A DNA stretch of 64,000 bases from Methanoregula sp. (GCA_041645435.1 JBAZQB010000003.1:62001-126000); one strand, 5' to 3'; positions 44,795 through 54,081 are shown, counted from the stretch's first letter. The notes: a model not told the origin generated them from the sequence alone. Made by a program: numbers and translations.

Positions 44795-47700
44795 ATGCAG
44801 GGCATTTTTGAATTTACAACAACTTTTTTTACAAGATCTGAACAAACACATACTGTGATTATTTCGATTGATAAATCGAGACGATTATTCGAAGCGATTA
44901 TTCCAAAACTGTTTAACAGGAAACTTTTTTTCATTCTGATTCTTATTCTGGCAATTGTCGGAACATCGCCCGTAAGCGCAGCAGCAATCGACGGTGTTAT
45001 CGGGTTCCGGTGGAACACATCAGATCCTTCCCCCCGGTTGTATCAGATAGATTCAGACGGGGCGGTAATTCCTAATGCGACCGGGGACTGGTTCAACACT
45101 CACCCGCCGTGGAGTGGCATGAAAACGGTTGTGGTAAATGCAACCAACTCTACGCCGGTTCTCTACGGCACAAACAATCGTGGTGACGGTTTGGATTTAA
45201 CCGGCACATACGGGGATGTGATGGTGGAGATCCCGCTATTTTATACGTGCAGTACCTATGCCAATGGGAATTTCTCTTACTGGATTTCACCCACTGCACA
45301 AGAAGCACTCCATTATACCGCAGCACCGATGTTCAACCAACGGGGTACCGGAACCGAAGCGGGAACAGCAGCAGCATACTATTACGTAGGCAGATACGAT
45401 GCGAATCTGGTTGGCAGTAAATTACAAAGTGCAACCGACAAATCGCCGAAAGTGGATATGACTATCGCTTCCGCACGAACCTACGCTGAAAACAAAGGTG
45501 CCGGGTGGGGTATAACCAACGTCTGGACGTTATCAGCGTTACGACAACTGTTCTATACCGAAATGGTTACCTTAGACAGTCAGACAGCATGGACGGGTTC
45601 GAGGGGAATTGTTGATACTGGTGGCTCCACCCCTAAAAACAGTGGAGCGGATGGCATCGATGCAGCAATCTACACAATTAATGCCACGGGTAACGGGACG
45701 GGTCTCTATGGTAACACCCCTGTATCCTACAGAGGTATTGAAAACCTGTGGGGGAATGTCTGGCAGTTCCAGGACGGGTTTGCCGCAACAACAACCGGTT
45801 CTAATGTAATTAATGCAACGGGATTGGGACTAACCGGTCAGGCAACAACATTTGCCATTCCCTTGGGGGTAAACGACAACCAATCTGTCGGAGCACTTCC
45901 CCCAGAAGGCTGGCAAATAAATTTAACTAATACGGATGTTGCCCGACCGTTATTCCTACCGTCACAAACTAGTACTACAGGATATACAAACTCCTATTTA
46001 TCGGATTATTATTATGCGCCGAGATCAGAAACTGCTGCCTCTCCAAATATTCTGCAGTCGGGCGGCTATTGTAATGATGCCGGGAACGCGGGGATCGGGG
46101 CTCTGGCTCCATCTGATATTGCGTCGTATACGTATGCGGTGGTCGGCGCACGCCTTGAGTTCAGAAGGAGTCTGGCGCCCGTGGTGAGTTTCAGTTCCAG
46201 GAACACATCAGTAGCAACCAACACTACCTCGCAGGGCTGGGCGGGTGTTGCACCGTTTAGCATGGTGTTCAACGACACATCGACCGGTACTCCGATAAGC
46301 TGGGTCTGGAACGCAACGAATGTAACCGGCAATAATGTACCGTTTTACATCAATACCACCACCGTGACGCTGGCAAACATATCGTACGAATTCAAAACGG
46401 CAGGCAACTTCACGATCAAACTGAACGCAACGAACACGTTAGGGTCGAGCATTTCGACGCAGGTCACGTGGGTGAATGTGAGTGCCGCTCCGGTAACCCC
46501 GGTCGCCAGCTTCAGTTCCACGAACACATCAGTAGCAACCAACACTACCTCGCAGGGCTGGTCCGGAGTTGCACCGTTTAGCATGGTGTTCAACGACACA
46601 TCAACCGGTCCACCGACAAGCTGGGTCTGGAACGCAACGAATGTAACCGGCAATAATGTACCGTTTTACATCAATACCACCACCGTGACGCTGGCAAACA
46701 TATCGTACGAATTCAAAACGGCGGGCAACTACACGATCAAACTGAACGCAACGAACACGTTAGGGTCGAGCATTTCAACGCAGGTCACGTGGGTGAATGT
46801 GAGTGCCGCTCCGGTAACCCCGGTCGCCAGTTTCAGTTCCACGAACACATCAGTAGCAACCAACACTACCTCGCAGGGCTGGGCGGGTGTTGCACCGTTT
46901 AGCATGGTGTTCAATGACACATCGACCGGTCCACCGACAAGCTGGGTCTGGAACGCAACGAATGTAACCGGCAATAATGTACCGTTTTACATCAATACCA
47001 CCACCGTGACGCTGGCAAACATATCGTACGAATTCAAAACGGCAGGCAACTACACGATCAAACTGAACGCAACGAACACGTTAGGGTCGAGCATTTCAAC
47101 GCAGGTCACGTGGGTGAATGTGAGTGCCGCTCCGGTAACCCCGGTCGCCAGTTTCAGTTCCACGAACACATCAGTAGCAACCAACACTACCTCGCAGGGC
47201 TGGGCGGGTGTTGCACCGTTTAGCATGGTGTTCAATGACACATCGACCGGTCCACCGACAAGCTGGGTCTGGAACGCAACGAATGTAACCGGCAATAATG
47301 TACCGTTTTACATCAATACCACCACCGTGACGCTGGCAAACATATCGTACGAATTCAAAACGGCAGGCAACTACACGATCAAACTGAACGCAACGAACAC
47401 GTTAGGGTCGAGCATTTCAACGCAGGTCACGTGGGTGAATGTATCGGCAGCTACGGGAACTCCTCCCGTCGCCAGTTTCAGTTCCACGAACACATCAGTA
47501 GCAACCAACACTTCCTCGCAGGGCTGGGCGGGTGTTGCACCGTTTAGCATGGTGTTCAACGACACATCAACGAACACTCCGACAGCGTGGAAATGGGGTA
47601 GAAACAATCTCACTGTTGCCGCATGGGAACAGTTCAGCACAACCAATAACGCCACACAGGCATTTGTTGCAGGGAACTGGTCGGTCAATTTAACCGCAAC

Positions 47701-49444
47701 AAACAGCGGAGGCTCCGGTATATCCGGAATTACGTGGGTGAATGTGAGTGCCGCGCCGGCAGCCCCGGTCGCCAACTTCGCCGGGACTCCCCTATCAGGC
47801 ACGGCTCCACTTGCCGTGACCTTCACAGACACCTCAACCGGAACTCCGACAAGCTGGAACTGGGTTTTCGGTGACGGAAACACCAGCTCATCAACGAATC
47901 CGGTATTCACGTATGTAACCTCCGGCTACTTCACGGTAAAGCTGACTGCAGCCAATGCCTTCGGATCGAATGCCAAAACGATGTCTCAGTATATATCAGT
48001 CGCTGCGGTTTCCCGACAGAATAGCACAGCAAATGCAAATATCACCCAAACGACAAACGGTGGACAGACTAATGTTAATGTTTCCACTTGTGATCCGGGA
48101 ATGACCGTAACAAATACCACCACTCAGGTTCTTGTGATCAATCCTGCACTCGGGTGGCAGAAATATACCTTTGACGGCGCGAATATTACGAAAAATACCT
48201 GCTATGTAAACATATCAGTTTCCAATGTCACGATGGACAGCACCCCATTTACAGCATCATTACCGGGTCTTGGAACGGTGAGCACATCACTTATCATTGG
48301 ACAGAACCAGACAACAAGCGGCACACTTCAGCAGGAGATTATACCCGGAGCTAATACAACAGTAACGAATGCGTTCCAGCTTGCTGCAACAAACAACGGT
48401 CTGACATTGGGAAATATCGCATACACATTGCAAATTGGCGGTGCTGCACCGTTCAATAGAAATCTCACTGCAAGCGGCGTGATCATAAACATGAGCGCCA
48501 GTCACACATGGGTTCTTGCAAATGGAGGTACTGGTGCGATAAGGATCTTCAGGTACTCTGATACCGGGGTAGTGCAGATGCTGCCTACTACGTTCGTTGT
48601 CACCGATGCGGGAAGTATTGATTATTTCATAGCAACTTCAGTGAACGGATTTTCAGAATTTGGGCTCGGTGGAACAAGTACTACACCCGGTCCCGGTCCT
48701 TCCGGAGGTGGCGGTGGGGGCGGAGATAGCGATGGCCCCGTCAGCATGGTAACCCCGCAGCAGGTACCCATAACCACTAAAGTAAATGTTGGCGGTGATT
48801 CTGCCGTCACGCAGGTTACAATTACCGGCACAGGAATCTCCGGAGCTATCGTAACCGGTACCGTAGTCTCCGGGCCGGGACAGAACACTACACCACCGAC
48901 CGGTAACGTGTACCAGTATATGGATATCACACCTGCACGGTACACCACCATCAGCGAAGCGATCATCTCATTCAAGGTGCCGGTCACGTGGCTGACTGAA
49001 CACCAACTTACCCCGCAGAATGTCATCATGTACCATCTGGTGGAACAAACATGGGTTGCACTCCCCACAACGCTGGTCAAAGTTGAAAACGGAGTCGCGT
49101 ATTACACGGCAGCAAGCCCCGGATTCTCGCGGTTTGCGATCACCGGACAGGCCGGTGTCACATCCGGTACACCGTTGGCAACACTTACGCCAGCAGGGCA
49201 GACCTATGGTGAACTGTCACCAGCAACAGCTACCAAAACCCCCACACCCGTTGCGGTTGTCGTCAGATCCGTAACAACGCAGACCACAGCCATACCGGCG
49301 GTCTCTCAACCGGCACCCGCTCTCCCGCTTCTGACCCTCGCGATTATTGGGGGGGTCGTTGTGGTGCTTGTCGCTGGAGGTTTTCTGATCCGGCGCTGGT
49401 GGATCCGGAGACAGAACCCGACGCTGTTCCGGGATTACGATTAA
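44795..49444 (+). CDS. giant PKD-repeat cell-surface protein
   Basis: About 1549 residues. A signal segment (LFFILILILAIVGTSPVSAAA) precedes a region resembling formylglycine-enzyme/C-type-lectin folds (GIENLWGNVWQFQDGF ... YAVVGARLEFRR). Four near-identical 107-residue repeats follow, each VASFSSTNTSVATNTTSQGW-like, starting at bases 46181, 46502, 46823 and 47144, then a diverged fifth at 47468 and a canonical PKD domain (SWNWVFGDGNTSS). The C-terminal part has a Gly-rich linker, a SPGFSRFAI (PGF-type) domain, a Thr/Pro stalk and one membrane helix followed by RRWWIRR. Asn-x-Ser/Thr sites are abundant, so heavy N-glycosylation is likely. It probably is an adhesin or S-layer-associated protein. 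The exact start is uncertain; the frame upstream lies in an A repeat. Confidence 0.88.
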   Translation: MQGIFEFTTTFFTRSEQTHTVIISIDKSRRLFEAIIPKLFNRKLFFILILILAIVGTSPVSAAAIDGVIGFRWNTSDPSPRLYQIDSDGAVIPNATGDWFNTHPPWSGMKTVVVNATNSTPVLYGTNNRGDGLDLTGTYGDVMVEIPLFYTCSTYANGNFSYWISPTAQEALHYTAAPMFNQRGTGTEAGTAAAYYYVGRYDANLVGSKLQSATDKSPKVDMTIASARTYAENKGAGWGITNVWTLSALRQLFYTEMVTLDSQTAWTGSRGIVDTGGSTPKNSGADGIDAAIYTINATGNGTGLYGNTPVSYRGIENLWGNVWQFQDGFAATTTGSNVINATGLGLTGQATTFAIPLGVNDNQSVGALPPEGWQINLTNTDVARPLFLPSQTSTTGYTNSYLSDYYYAPRSETAASPNILQSGGYCNDAGNAGIGALAPSDIASYTYAVVGARLEFRRSLAPVVSFSSRNTSVATNTTSQGWAGVAPFSMVFNDTSTGTPISWVWNATNVTGNNVPFYINTTTVTLANISYEFKTAGNFTIKLNATNTLGSSISTQVTWVNVSAAPVTPVASFSSTNTSVATNTTSQGWSGVAPFSMVFNDTSTGPPTSWVWNATNVTGNNVPFYINTTTVTLANISYEFKTAGNYTIKLNATNTLGSSISTQVTWVNVSAAPVTPVASFSSTNTSVATNTTSQGWAGVAPFSMVFNDTSTGPPTSWVWNATNVTGNNVPFYINTTTVTLANISYEFKTAGNYTIKLNATNTLGSSISTQVTWVNVSAAPVTPVASFSSTNTSVATNTTSQGWAGVAPFSMVFNDTSTGPPTSWVWNATNVTGNNVPFYINTTTVTLANISYEFKTAGNYTIKLNATNTLGSSISTQVTWVNVSAATGTPPVASFSSTNTSVATNTSSQGWAGVAPFSMVFNDTSTNTPTAWKWGRNNLTVAAWEQFSTTNNATQAFVAGNWSVNLTATNSGGSGISGITWVNVSAAPAAPVANFAGTPLSGTAPLAVTFTDTSTGTPTSWNWVFGDGNTSSSTNPVFTYVTSGYFTVKLTAANAFGSNAKTMSQYISVAAVSRQNSTANANITQTTNGGQTNVNVSTCDPGMTVTNTTTQVLVINPALGWQKYTFDGANITKNTCYVNISVSNVTMDSTPFTASLPGLGTVSTSLIIGQNQTTSGTLQQEIIPGANTTVTNAFQLAATNNGLTLGNIAYTLQIGGAAPFNRNLTASGVIINMSASHTWVLANGGTGAIRIFRYSDTGVVQMLPTTFVVTDAGSIDYFIATSVNGFSEFGLGGTSTTPGPGPSGGGGGGGDSDGPVSMVTPQQVPITTKVNVGGDSAVTQVTITGTGISGAIVTGTVVSGPGQNTTPPTGNVYQYMDITPARYTTISEAIISFKVPVTWLTEHQLTPQNVIMYHLVEQTWVALPTTLVKVENGVAYYTAASPGFSRFAITGQAGVTSGTPLATLTPAGQTYGELSPATATKTPTPVAVVVRSVTTQTTAIPAVSQPAPALPLLTLAIIGGVVVVLVAGGFLIRRWWIRRQNPTLFRDYD
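46181..47467 (+). repeat. four 321-bp tandem coding repeats
   Basis: Units start at 46181, 46502, 46823 and 47144 with a 321-bp period (the fourth has one extra codon at its end). Units 2-4 differ by only a few bases. Such high DNA identity allows copy number to change by recombination without frameshift. Confidence 0.92.
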
Positions 49445-49490
49445 TTTTTTTTCAAAGCTCCAAGGGTTACACTTCCCCTATCGAAAAAAT

Positions 49491-49672
49491 CCGGCCGGGA
49501 AATTTCCGGCCCGGCCCCCCCGGCCCCACCCGCCCCCTCCGAAACCCGGGGGCTGGCCGGCTCTCGCGTAACAGTCCAGCCTTGTCCCGGTCATCGCACG
49601 CCGTTTGACAATTGCCGGAACATGAACGGGTACCGGAACGTGCATGTACCGGAGTGTTTGGGAGAGGGAGCG
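49491..49672 (+). repeat. A element, short form with C-like edge
   Basis: Begins CCGGCCGGGAAATTTCCGG, the edge also seen where family C meets A, then head, CAATTG block and tail (GGAGTGTTTGGGAGAGG). It ends 81 bases before an MntA gene. Confidence 0.88.
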
Positions 49673-49752
49673 ATCAGCGGAATTGATAAAACTCCCGAAA
49701 TCGTAAATGCATTAATAACAAGAACACACCAACCACACACATACAGGAATAT

Positions 49753-50037
49753 ATGGACGCACTCGCACTCCTCCGTCAGCACGAACCGGAACTGAAAAAA
49801 CAGTTCGGTGTGACGAAAATCGGCATCTTCGGCTCATTCGCACGCGGAGAGGAGCGGCCGGACAGCGATGTTGACGTTCTCGTCACATTCCAGAACGGCA
49901 GGAAAACGTTTGACAATTTTATGGGAACCAAATTCTATCTCGAAGATCTCTTCAAGCGGAAAGTTGATCTGGTGACGGACGCGGCACTCAAGCCCCTCAT
50001 CCGGGATCCGATTCTTCAGGATGTAGTCTATGCCTAG
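49753..50037 (+). CDS. mntA: MntA-like nucleotidyltransferase antitoxin
   Basis: A 94-residue minimal nucleotidyltransferase with the motif IFGSFARGEERPDSDVDVLV (G-S-x10-D-x-D). It would AMPylate and neutralise the HepT encoded next. The two genes overlap by 8 bp. An AGGAAT site precedes the ATG. Complete and probably functional, unlike the pair at 40.3-41.0 kb. Confidence 0.93.
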   Translation: MDALALLRQHEPELKKQFGVTKIGIFGSFARGEERPDSDVDVLVTFQNGRKTFDNFMGTKFYLEDLFKRKVDLVTDAALKPLIRDPILQDVVYA

Positions 50038-50383
50038 GTCCCAGCTGCTCTACCTGAACGATATTTCAGAGGCAGCAGGAAATATCCAGTCGTATGTAGG
50101 TGACCTGACATTTGAGAAGTTCAAAAACGATCGGATGCGAATTGATGCGGTTGTACGCAATTTTGAGGTTATCGGGGAAGCGGTCAAGAACCTGAGCGAT
50201 GACCTGAAGGCACAGTTCCCGGCAACTGACTGGAGAGCGGTTGCCGGGTTCCGTGACACCCTGATTCATGGATATTTTGGCATTGACCTGGAGATTCTCT
50301 GGGATATCATCGTGCATAAGATCCCGGTCTTACAAAAAGAAATTGCCGCGATTATCGCACACGAGAAAGCGAAGAACAAATAA
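50030..50383 (+). CDS. hepT: HepT-family HEPN RNase toxin
   Basis: A 117-residue protein of the DUF86/HepT family. The HEPN active motif R-x4-H-x-Y is intact in FRDTLIHGYFGI, and the helix RNFEVIGEAVKNLS is typical. Relatives are RNases whose Tyr is AMPylated by MntA. Start overlaps mntA. Confidence 0.93.
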   Translation: MPRSQLLYLNDISEAAGNIQSYVGDLTFEKFKNDRMRIDAVVRNFEVIGEAVKNLSDDLKAQFPATDWRAVAGFRDTLIHGYFGIDLEILWDIIVHKIPVLQKEIAAIIAHEKAKNK

Positions 50384-50541
50384 TAAAATCCCGGGTCTGA
50401 TCTTTTTTCATCAATTATTTGATTCTTTAATTCAGTTTTACGTTTTGGTTTCTGTACCACTCGCATAGCCGGTGAGCCTGACAGAAGATAACCGATCACG
50501 ATCCAACCAGAAAATAATCAAAACAAAACTATCAATCCGTA

Positions 50542-51177
50542 TTGGGTGATACCGTACTATCTTCCTCCGGCAGTAATTCTTCAGAAGAACTTCTCTTTCA
50601 TCACTGCATCTCTCTGGATGCGGTACGGTTTGGAACAATCAGGCCGGACCGGAAATTTTCTGATCCGGAATTTTTACCTGCGTACGAATGGGTGGAGGAG
50701 ATAACCGGGTTCTTTCCCATTTTTTATGCGGTCGGGCAGATTGATGCCGTGTTACCCATGACGGGTTATGCAGATAACTGGAGGTACCTGACGGGCGGTG
50801 AGATGGTCAATGGGAGATACCAAAAGATCTACAACCACAAGGGAGATTTCACCAACCTTGCCGTGTTCTCGTTTGACACCATTGATGGAATATTCATGGA
50901 CTTCCAGAGCTGGCATATTGCGCTCAATGCCTGCATGAATGGCGGGAATGTGACACCTGCCGAACAACGCATGATCTTCAAACCTTCGTGGACCCGCAGC
51001 CGCTGGATCCGGGCAGCACTGAATGGCACACATTCGGTTCAGCTTGTTGCACCTGAATTACCACTCCAGTTGGCAAAACGCGGGTATGTGAGAAATACCA
51101 AAACCAAACTGATTGTTGAGCGAATGGGTTTTCCCGAGATAACTATCAAGAGAGTGAAAGTGATGAGTATTTTATGA
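50542..51177 (+). CDS. hypothetical protein
   Basis: About 211 residues, soluble, rich in aromatics (YEWVEEITGFFPIFYAV, FMDFQSWHIALNACM). The start is unsure: the frame opens with TTG and no ATG lies near, so the true N-terminus may be shorter or the gene truncated at its 5' end. I recognise no family. The tail is basic. It lies next to the HepT-MntA pair and ends at a long repeat region. Confidence 0.55.
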   Translation: MGDTVLSSSGSNSSEELLFHHCISLDAVRFGTIRPDRKFSDPEFLPAYEWVEEITGFFPIFYAVGQIDAVLPMTGYADNWRYLTGGEMVNGRYQKIYNHKGDFTNLAVFSFDTIDGIFMDFQSWHIALNACMNGGNVTPAEQRMIFKPSWTRSRWIRAALNGTHSVQLVAPELPLQLAKRGYVRNTKTKLIVERMGFPEITIKRVKVMSIL

Positions 51178-51540
51178 CCGGACAACCCCGATGATGTAAC
51201 CAGGAACCGAGTACGGAATCGAAATACATTTGGATTCCTGGAATACGGAAACGTTTCAATAATCCGGATTTTAAACCCATCGAATTCGACGGGTTTAGAA
51301 AACGTAGCAAGGCTTAGCAAAAAATCCTCAGCTTATGCAGTATCCAGTGATCGCACCCATTTACCGTCGGCAAAAACCCTCCCGGATACCCTATCTCCCA
51401 CCCCCAATCCGGGCGCTCTACGGCCCCCGATTGTCCATTCTGATGATCATTTTCGCAAACGACTTGCCAAAAACACTGCACTTTTACACAGATTTTTAGA
51501 ATATGCGTTTTCCGCATGATTTAAGCCAAACGGAGCGATT
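51178..51540. other. gene-free AT-richer stretch
   Basis: No gene, tRNA or family A/B repeat is seen. Open frames here on both strands are short and uneven in composition. Confidence 0.4.
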
Positions 51541-51839
51541 TCCATCGAGCCCTGAAACGCTATTGTACGCTATTGGGAGGCAAAACCCGAAGGGGCTGGG
51601 GGGGTAGCACGGTCAAAAGGAAAAGAACCCCCTTTTTGAGGCCCGGAACGAAGGACTCTCACGTCTGACACCGACGTGAATTTCCCGTTATTTCCAACCC
51701 TGAGTTCATGCAAACTATCCTGGAGGTGGACTTCGTTCCGGAAGAGATCGCGTGAAATCTTTTTTGAGCGGGGGCCGGGAAAAATTTTCGTGAAAATTCC
51801 GGTTGAAAATTTTCCGGGAAAAGTCCGGCCGGGAAATTT
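51541..51839 (+). repeat. family C repeat region, copy 1
   Basis: CCCCCTTTTTGAGGCCCGG at 51628 and ACACCGACGTGAATTTC near 51668 match the region at 61341-61398, as does GTTCATGCAA further on. It ends with GAAAATTTTC-type palindromes (GGTTGAAAATTTTCCGGG) and runs directly into an A element at 51840. Confidence 0.7.
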
Positions 51840-51984
51840 CCGGCCCCGCTGAAACCCGGGGGCTGGCCCTGTCTCCGCGTAACGGCCCAGCCTTGAGCCG
51901 GCGATCGCATGCCGTTTGACAATTGTTCGGTACATGAACGGGCACCGGGACATGCAAGTACCGGAAATTTTTGGGGGAGTGAGT
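51840..51984 (+). repeat. A element, short form
   Basis: Head (CCGCTGAAACCCGGGGGCTG), CAATTG block and tail ending GGGGGAGTGAGTG; B element 2 follows within 9 bases. Confidence 0.9.
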
Positions 51985-51992
51985 GAACAAAT

Positions 51993-52113
51993 GGGGCACA
52001 TGGGGCACATGGGGCACATGGGGCACATTGAGTGTCATTTCCGGGATCTTTTTTATGTACAGATTTCTCGTAAGACTTTACAGAAAATGGGGTCTAAGTG
52101 CCCCATGTGCCCA
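51993..52113 (+). repeat. B element 2 (tetramer CCCC, expanded left arm)
   Basis: The left arm has four tandem GGGGCACAT units (51993-52028) instead of two. The core and the right arm GTGCCCC-AT-GTGCCCA are normal. It lies between A copies at 51840 and 52121. Confidence 0.92.
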
Positions 52114-52120
52114 CCATGAG

Positions 52121-52256
52121 AAAGGCCCGGGCCCCACCCGTCCCCTCAAAAACCCGGGGGCTGGCCACTCTCGCGTAACGGCCCAGCCTTGAGCCGGTCA
52201 TTGCATGCCGTTTGACAATTGCCCGGAACAGGAACGGGCACCGGGATGTGCCAGTA
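52121..52256 (+). repeat. A element, short form
   Basis: AAAGGCCCGGGCCCCACCCG head to GCCAGTACCGG tail; flanked on both sides by B elements. Confidence 0.92.
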
Positions 52257-52359
52257 CCGGCACATCCGGCACATTGCCAGCATTTTCCGGGATCTTTATT
52301 TTGTACATTTTTCTCGTGAGAGTTTCCGGAAAACAGGTACAATGTGCCGGAAGTGCCGG
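52257..52359 (+). repeat. B element 3 (tetramer CCGG)
   Basis: Left arm CCGGCACATCCGGCACATT (52257-52275) and right arm AATGTGCCGGAAGTGCCGG (52341-52359) pair at 18 of 19 positions. Core slightly diverged (CTTTATTTTGTAC). Confidence 0.92.
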
Positions 52360-52375
52360 AGGGATTAGATGTTTT

Positions 52376-52412
52376 GGAACCGGAAGGCAGGCCTCACCAA
52401 TCCCCGCTGAAG
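52376..52412 (+). repeat. A element fragment
   Basis: GGAACCGGAAGGCAGGCCTC then ACCAATCCCCGCTGAAG; truncated where the VapC gene region begins. Confidence 0.7.
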
Positions 52413-52468
52413 ACCATGCCTTAGCGTATGCGACAGCGAATATTGTGGGAACAACGGGTGGATTAGAC

Positions 52469-52861
52469 TCAGGATGTTTTACTAAACGGATTGTAGATTA
52501 CCAGATCCGGCACCTGATCAAAATCCCGCTCGTTCCGGGTAACGAGAGTCGCATCCAGAGACAAGGCAGAGGCAGCGATAACTGCATCGGGAAGGGTGAT
52601 ATTTACCCTCGTACGGAGATCAATGGTTTTCTCCGCAAGGGTATCAGTAAGAGGAAGGCACTGGGCACAATCAAGAAGATGTCGTGCCTGGGCAAGTCCT
52701 TCAGGAGTATGATCTTTCCAACCGAGAAGTTCGATACGGGTGATGATTGAAATGTTAAAAGATTCCTGAAGAATCTGGTCAATGACCGGTTTCTCGTTGT
52801 CAGGAATTGCACCCGCGAGATAATAGATGAGGATATTGGTATCGATCAGATAGGTGGTCAT
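52469..52861 (-). CDS. vapC: VapC-family PIN-domain toxin
   Basis: About 130 residues from ATG 52861. The PIN fold shows LIDTNILIYYL (first Asp), a conserved Glu in ISIITRIELLG, LPDAVIAASALS (Asp) and LVTRNERDFDQV (Asp), the four acidic residues of the Mg-dependent RNase site. VapC toxins cleave tRNA or rRNA. The start overlaps the antitoxin stop by 4 bp. Confidence 0.93.
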   Translation of the reverse strand: MTTYLIDTNILIYYLAGAIPDNEKPVIDQILQESFNISIITRIELLGWKDHTPEGLAQARHLLDCAQCLPLTDTLAEKTIDLRTRVNITLPDAVIAASALSLDATLVTRNERDFDQVPDLVIYNPFSKTS

Positions 52862-53064
52862 CCGCGGTTCCACTCACTTCGGAGAGCCCGCGCTACTTCC
52901 TGTGGATTTTTAATCCTGTCACGGTATATCCCGTAATAATCCTGCGGATTGCATGGTGCAAGCCTCGGCTTTTGCACCTGAAGTGTCCGCTCCCAGAGTT
53001 CAACGGGTATTATGACGCTTTTCTTATGGCCGCCGGCGTCATAAACGTACTGGATTTCATTCAT
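52858..53064 (-). CDS. antitoxin partner of VapC
   Basis: A 68-residue protein from ATG 53064: MNEIQYVYDAGGHKKSVIIP, then VELWERTLQ and a C-terminal tail that would wrap the toxin. The N-terminal beta strand fits Phd/PRLF-like antitoxins. The upstream extension of this frame runs into an A repeat and was rejected. Confidence 0.82.
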   Translation of the reverse strand: MNEIQYVYDAGGHKKSVIIPVELWERTLQVQKPRLAPCNPQDYYGIYRDRIKNPQEVARALRSEWNRG

Positions 53065-53100
53065 TGTACCATCATTATTCCCACAAGAGAATATAGTTTT

Positions 53101-53226
53101 CCCGGTTCTGCTGAAGCCGGGGGCTGGCCGGTCTCTTTGTAACAGCCCAGCCCTGAACCGGTCATCGCATGCCGTTTGACAATTGCACGGTACAGGAACG
53201 GGCACCGGACCGGGCAGGTACCGGAG
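53101..53226 (+). repeat. A element, short form
   Basis: CTGAAGCCGGGGGCTGGCCGG head, CAATTG block, tail ending GGTACCGGAGC, then B element 4. Confidence 0.9.
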
Positions 53227-53227
53227 C

Positions 53228-53330
53228 GTGTCACTTGTGTCACATTGATGGCATTTTCCGGGATCTTTTTTCTGTACGATTTTCTCGTAAGACTTTCCGG
53301 AAAAGGGGGTTAAAGTGACACAAGTGACAC
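53228..53330 (+). repeat. B element 4 (tetramer ACAC)
   Basis: Left arm GTGTCACTTGTGTCACATT and right arm AAAGTGACACAAGTGACAC pair at 18 of 19. The core matches the consensus. Confidence 0.93.
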
Positions 53331-53339
53331 AGAGAGAGT

Positions 53340-53505
53340 GGGCCCCACCCGTCCCCGCTGAAACCCGGGGGCTGGCCGGTCTCCGCGTAACGGTCCAGCC
53401 TTGAGCCGGTCATTGCATGCCGTTTGACAATTGACCGGAACAGGAATGGGCACCGGACCGGGCAGGTACTGGAGCGTTTGGGAGAGTGTGCAGTACCGGA
53501 AGGGG
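53340..53505 (+). repeat. A element
   Basis: GGGCCCCACCCGTCCCCGCT head to GAGTGTGCAGTACCGGAAGG tail; follows B element 4. Confidence 0.92.
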
Positions 53506-53530
53506 CAAAGGGAGACCTGTGGCCCGGAAC

Positions 53531-53639
53531 CTCAGGGCACTTAGGGCACATAGAGGGCATTTTCGGTAATCTTTTTTCTGTACAATATTCTCGTAAGACT
53601 TTCCCGAAAAAGGGGTACATGTGCCCTTAGTGCCCTGAG
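53531..53639 (+). repeat. B element 5 (tetramer CCCT)
   Basis: Left arm AGGGCACTTAGGGCACAT and right arm ATGTGCCCTTAGTGCCCT pair at 17 of 18. The inner stem is changed on both sides (TTTTCGG with CCGAAAA instead of TTTTCCGG with CCGGAAAA), so pairing is kept. Confidence 0.93.
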
Positions 53640-53692
53640 GAAAAACCCGGAACAATTTGCATTATTCCCCATACAGCATCGGATCTGGCCGG

Positions 53693-53952
53693 TGCCGGCG
53701 TTTTGGGGCTCGGAGAAATGTACTTACCGGACCTTTTGGAAAAGTGAACGGTACCGGAAAGGGCTCCGGCCACTCCGGAACCGGACGGCCCGGGCCCCAC
53801 CCGTCCCCTCCGAAACTCGGGGGCTGGCCTCCCTCGCATAACGGCCCAGCCTTGAGCCGGTCATCGCATGCCGTTTGGCAATTGTCCGGAACAGGAACGG
53901 GCACCGGGCCGGGCAGGTACCGGAGATTTTGGAAGAGTGAGCGGTACCGTTC
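53693..53952 (+). repeat. A element, long form
   Basis: GGCCGGTGCCGGCGTTTTGG start, GGTACCGGAAAGGGCTCCGG linker, CTCGGGGGCTGGCC head, CAATTG block and tail GAGCGGTACCG; B element 6 follows at once. Confidence 0.92.
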
Positions 53953-54055
53953 CGGGCACCATGGACACCATTTTCACGATTTCCGGGATCTTTTTTATGT
54001 ACAATTTTCTCGTAAGACTTTCCAGAATAACCGGAAATGGTGTCCATAGTGTCCA
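53953..54055 (+). repeat. B element 6 (tetramer TCCA)
   Basis: Right arm ATGGTGTCCATAGTGTCC, left arm CGGGCACCATGGACACCAT; three of the four GTG/CAC tetramer sites read TCCA and one is mutated (CCCG). The inner stem ATTTCCGG pairs with CCGGAAAT. Confidence 0.88.
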
Positions 54056-54081
54056 ACTCGTGGATACCGGATGAATGTAGG

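Noticed and set aside
44795..46180. Diversity-generating retroelement target in the lectin-like domain of the PKD protein
   Set aside because: The domain resembles the target fold, but no reverse transcriptase, template repeat or adenine-biased variation is seen in the window.
46066..47910. Four to five antisense frames opposite the PKD repeats
   Set aside because: They repeat with the 321-bp period of the sense gene and have no ribosome-binding sites; they are shadows.
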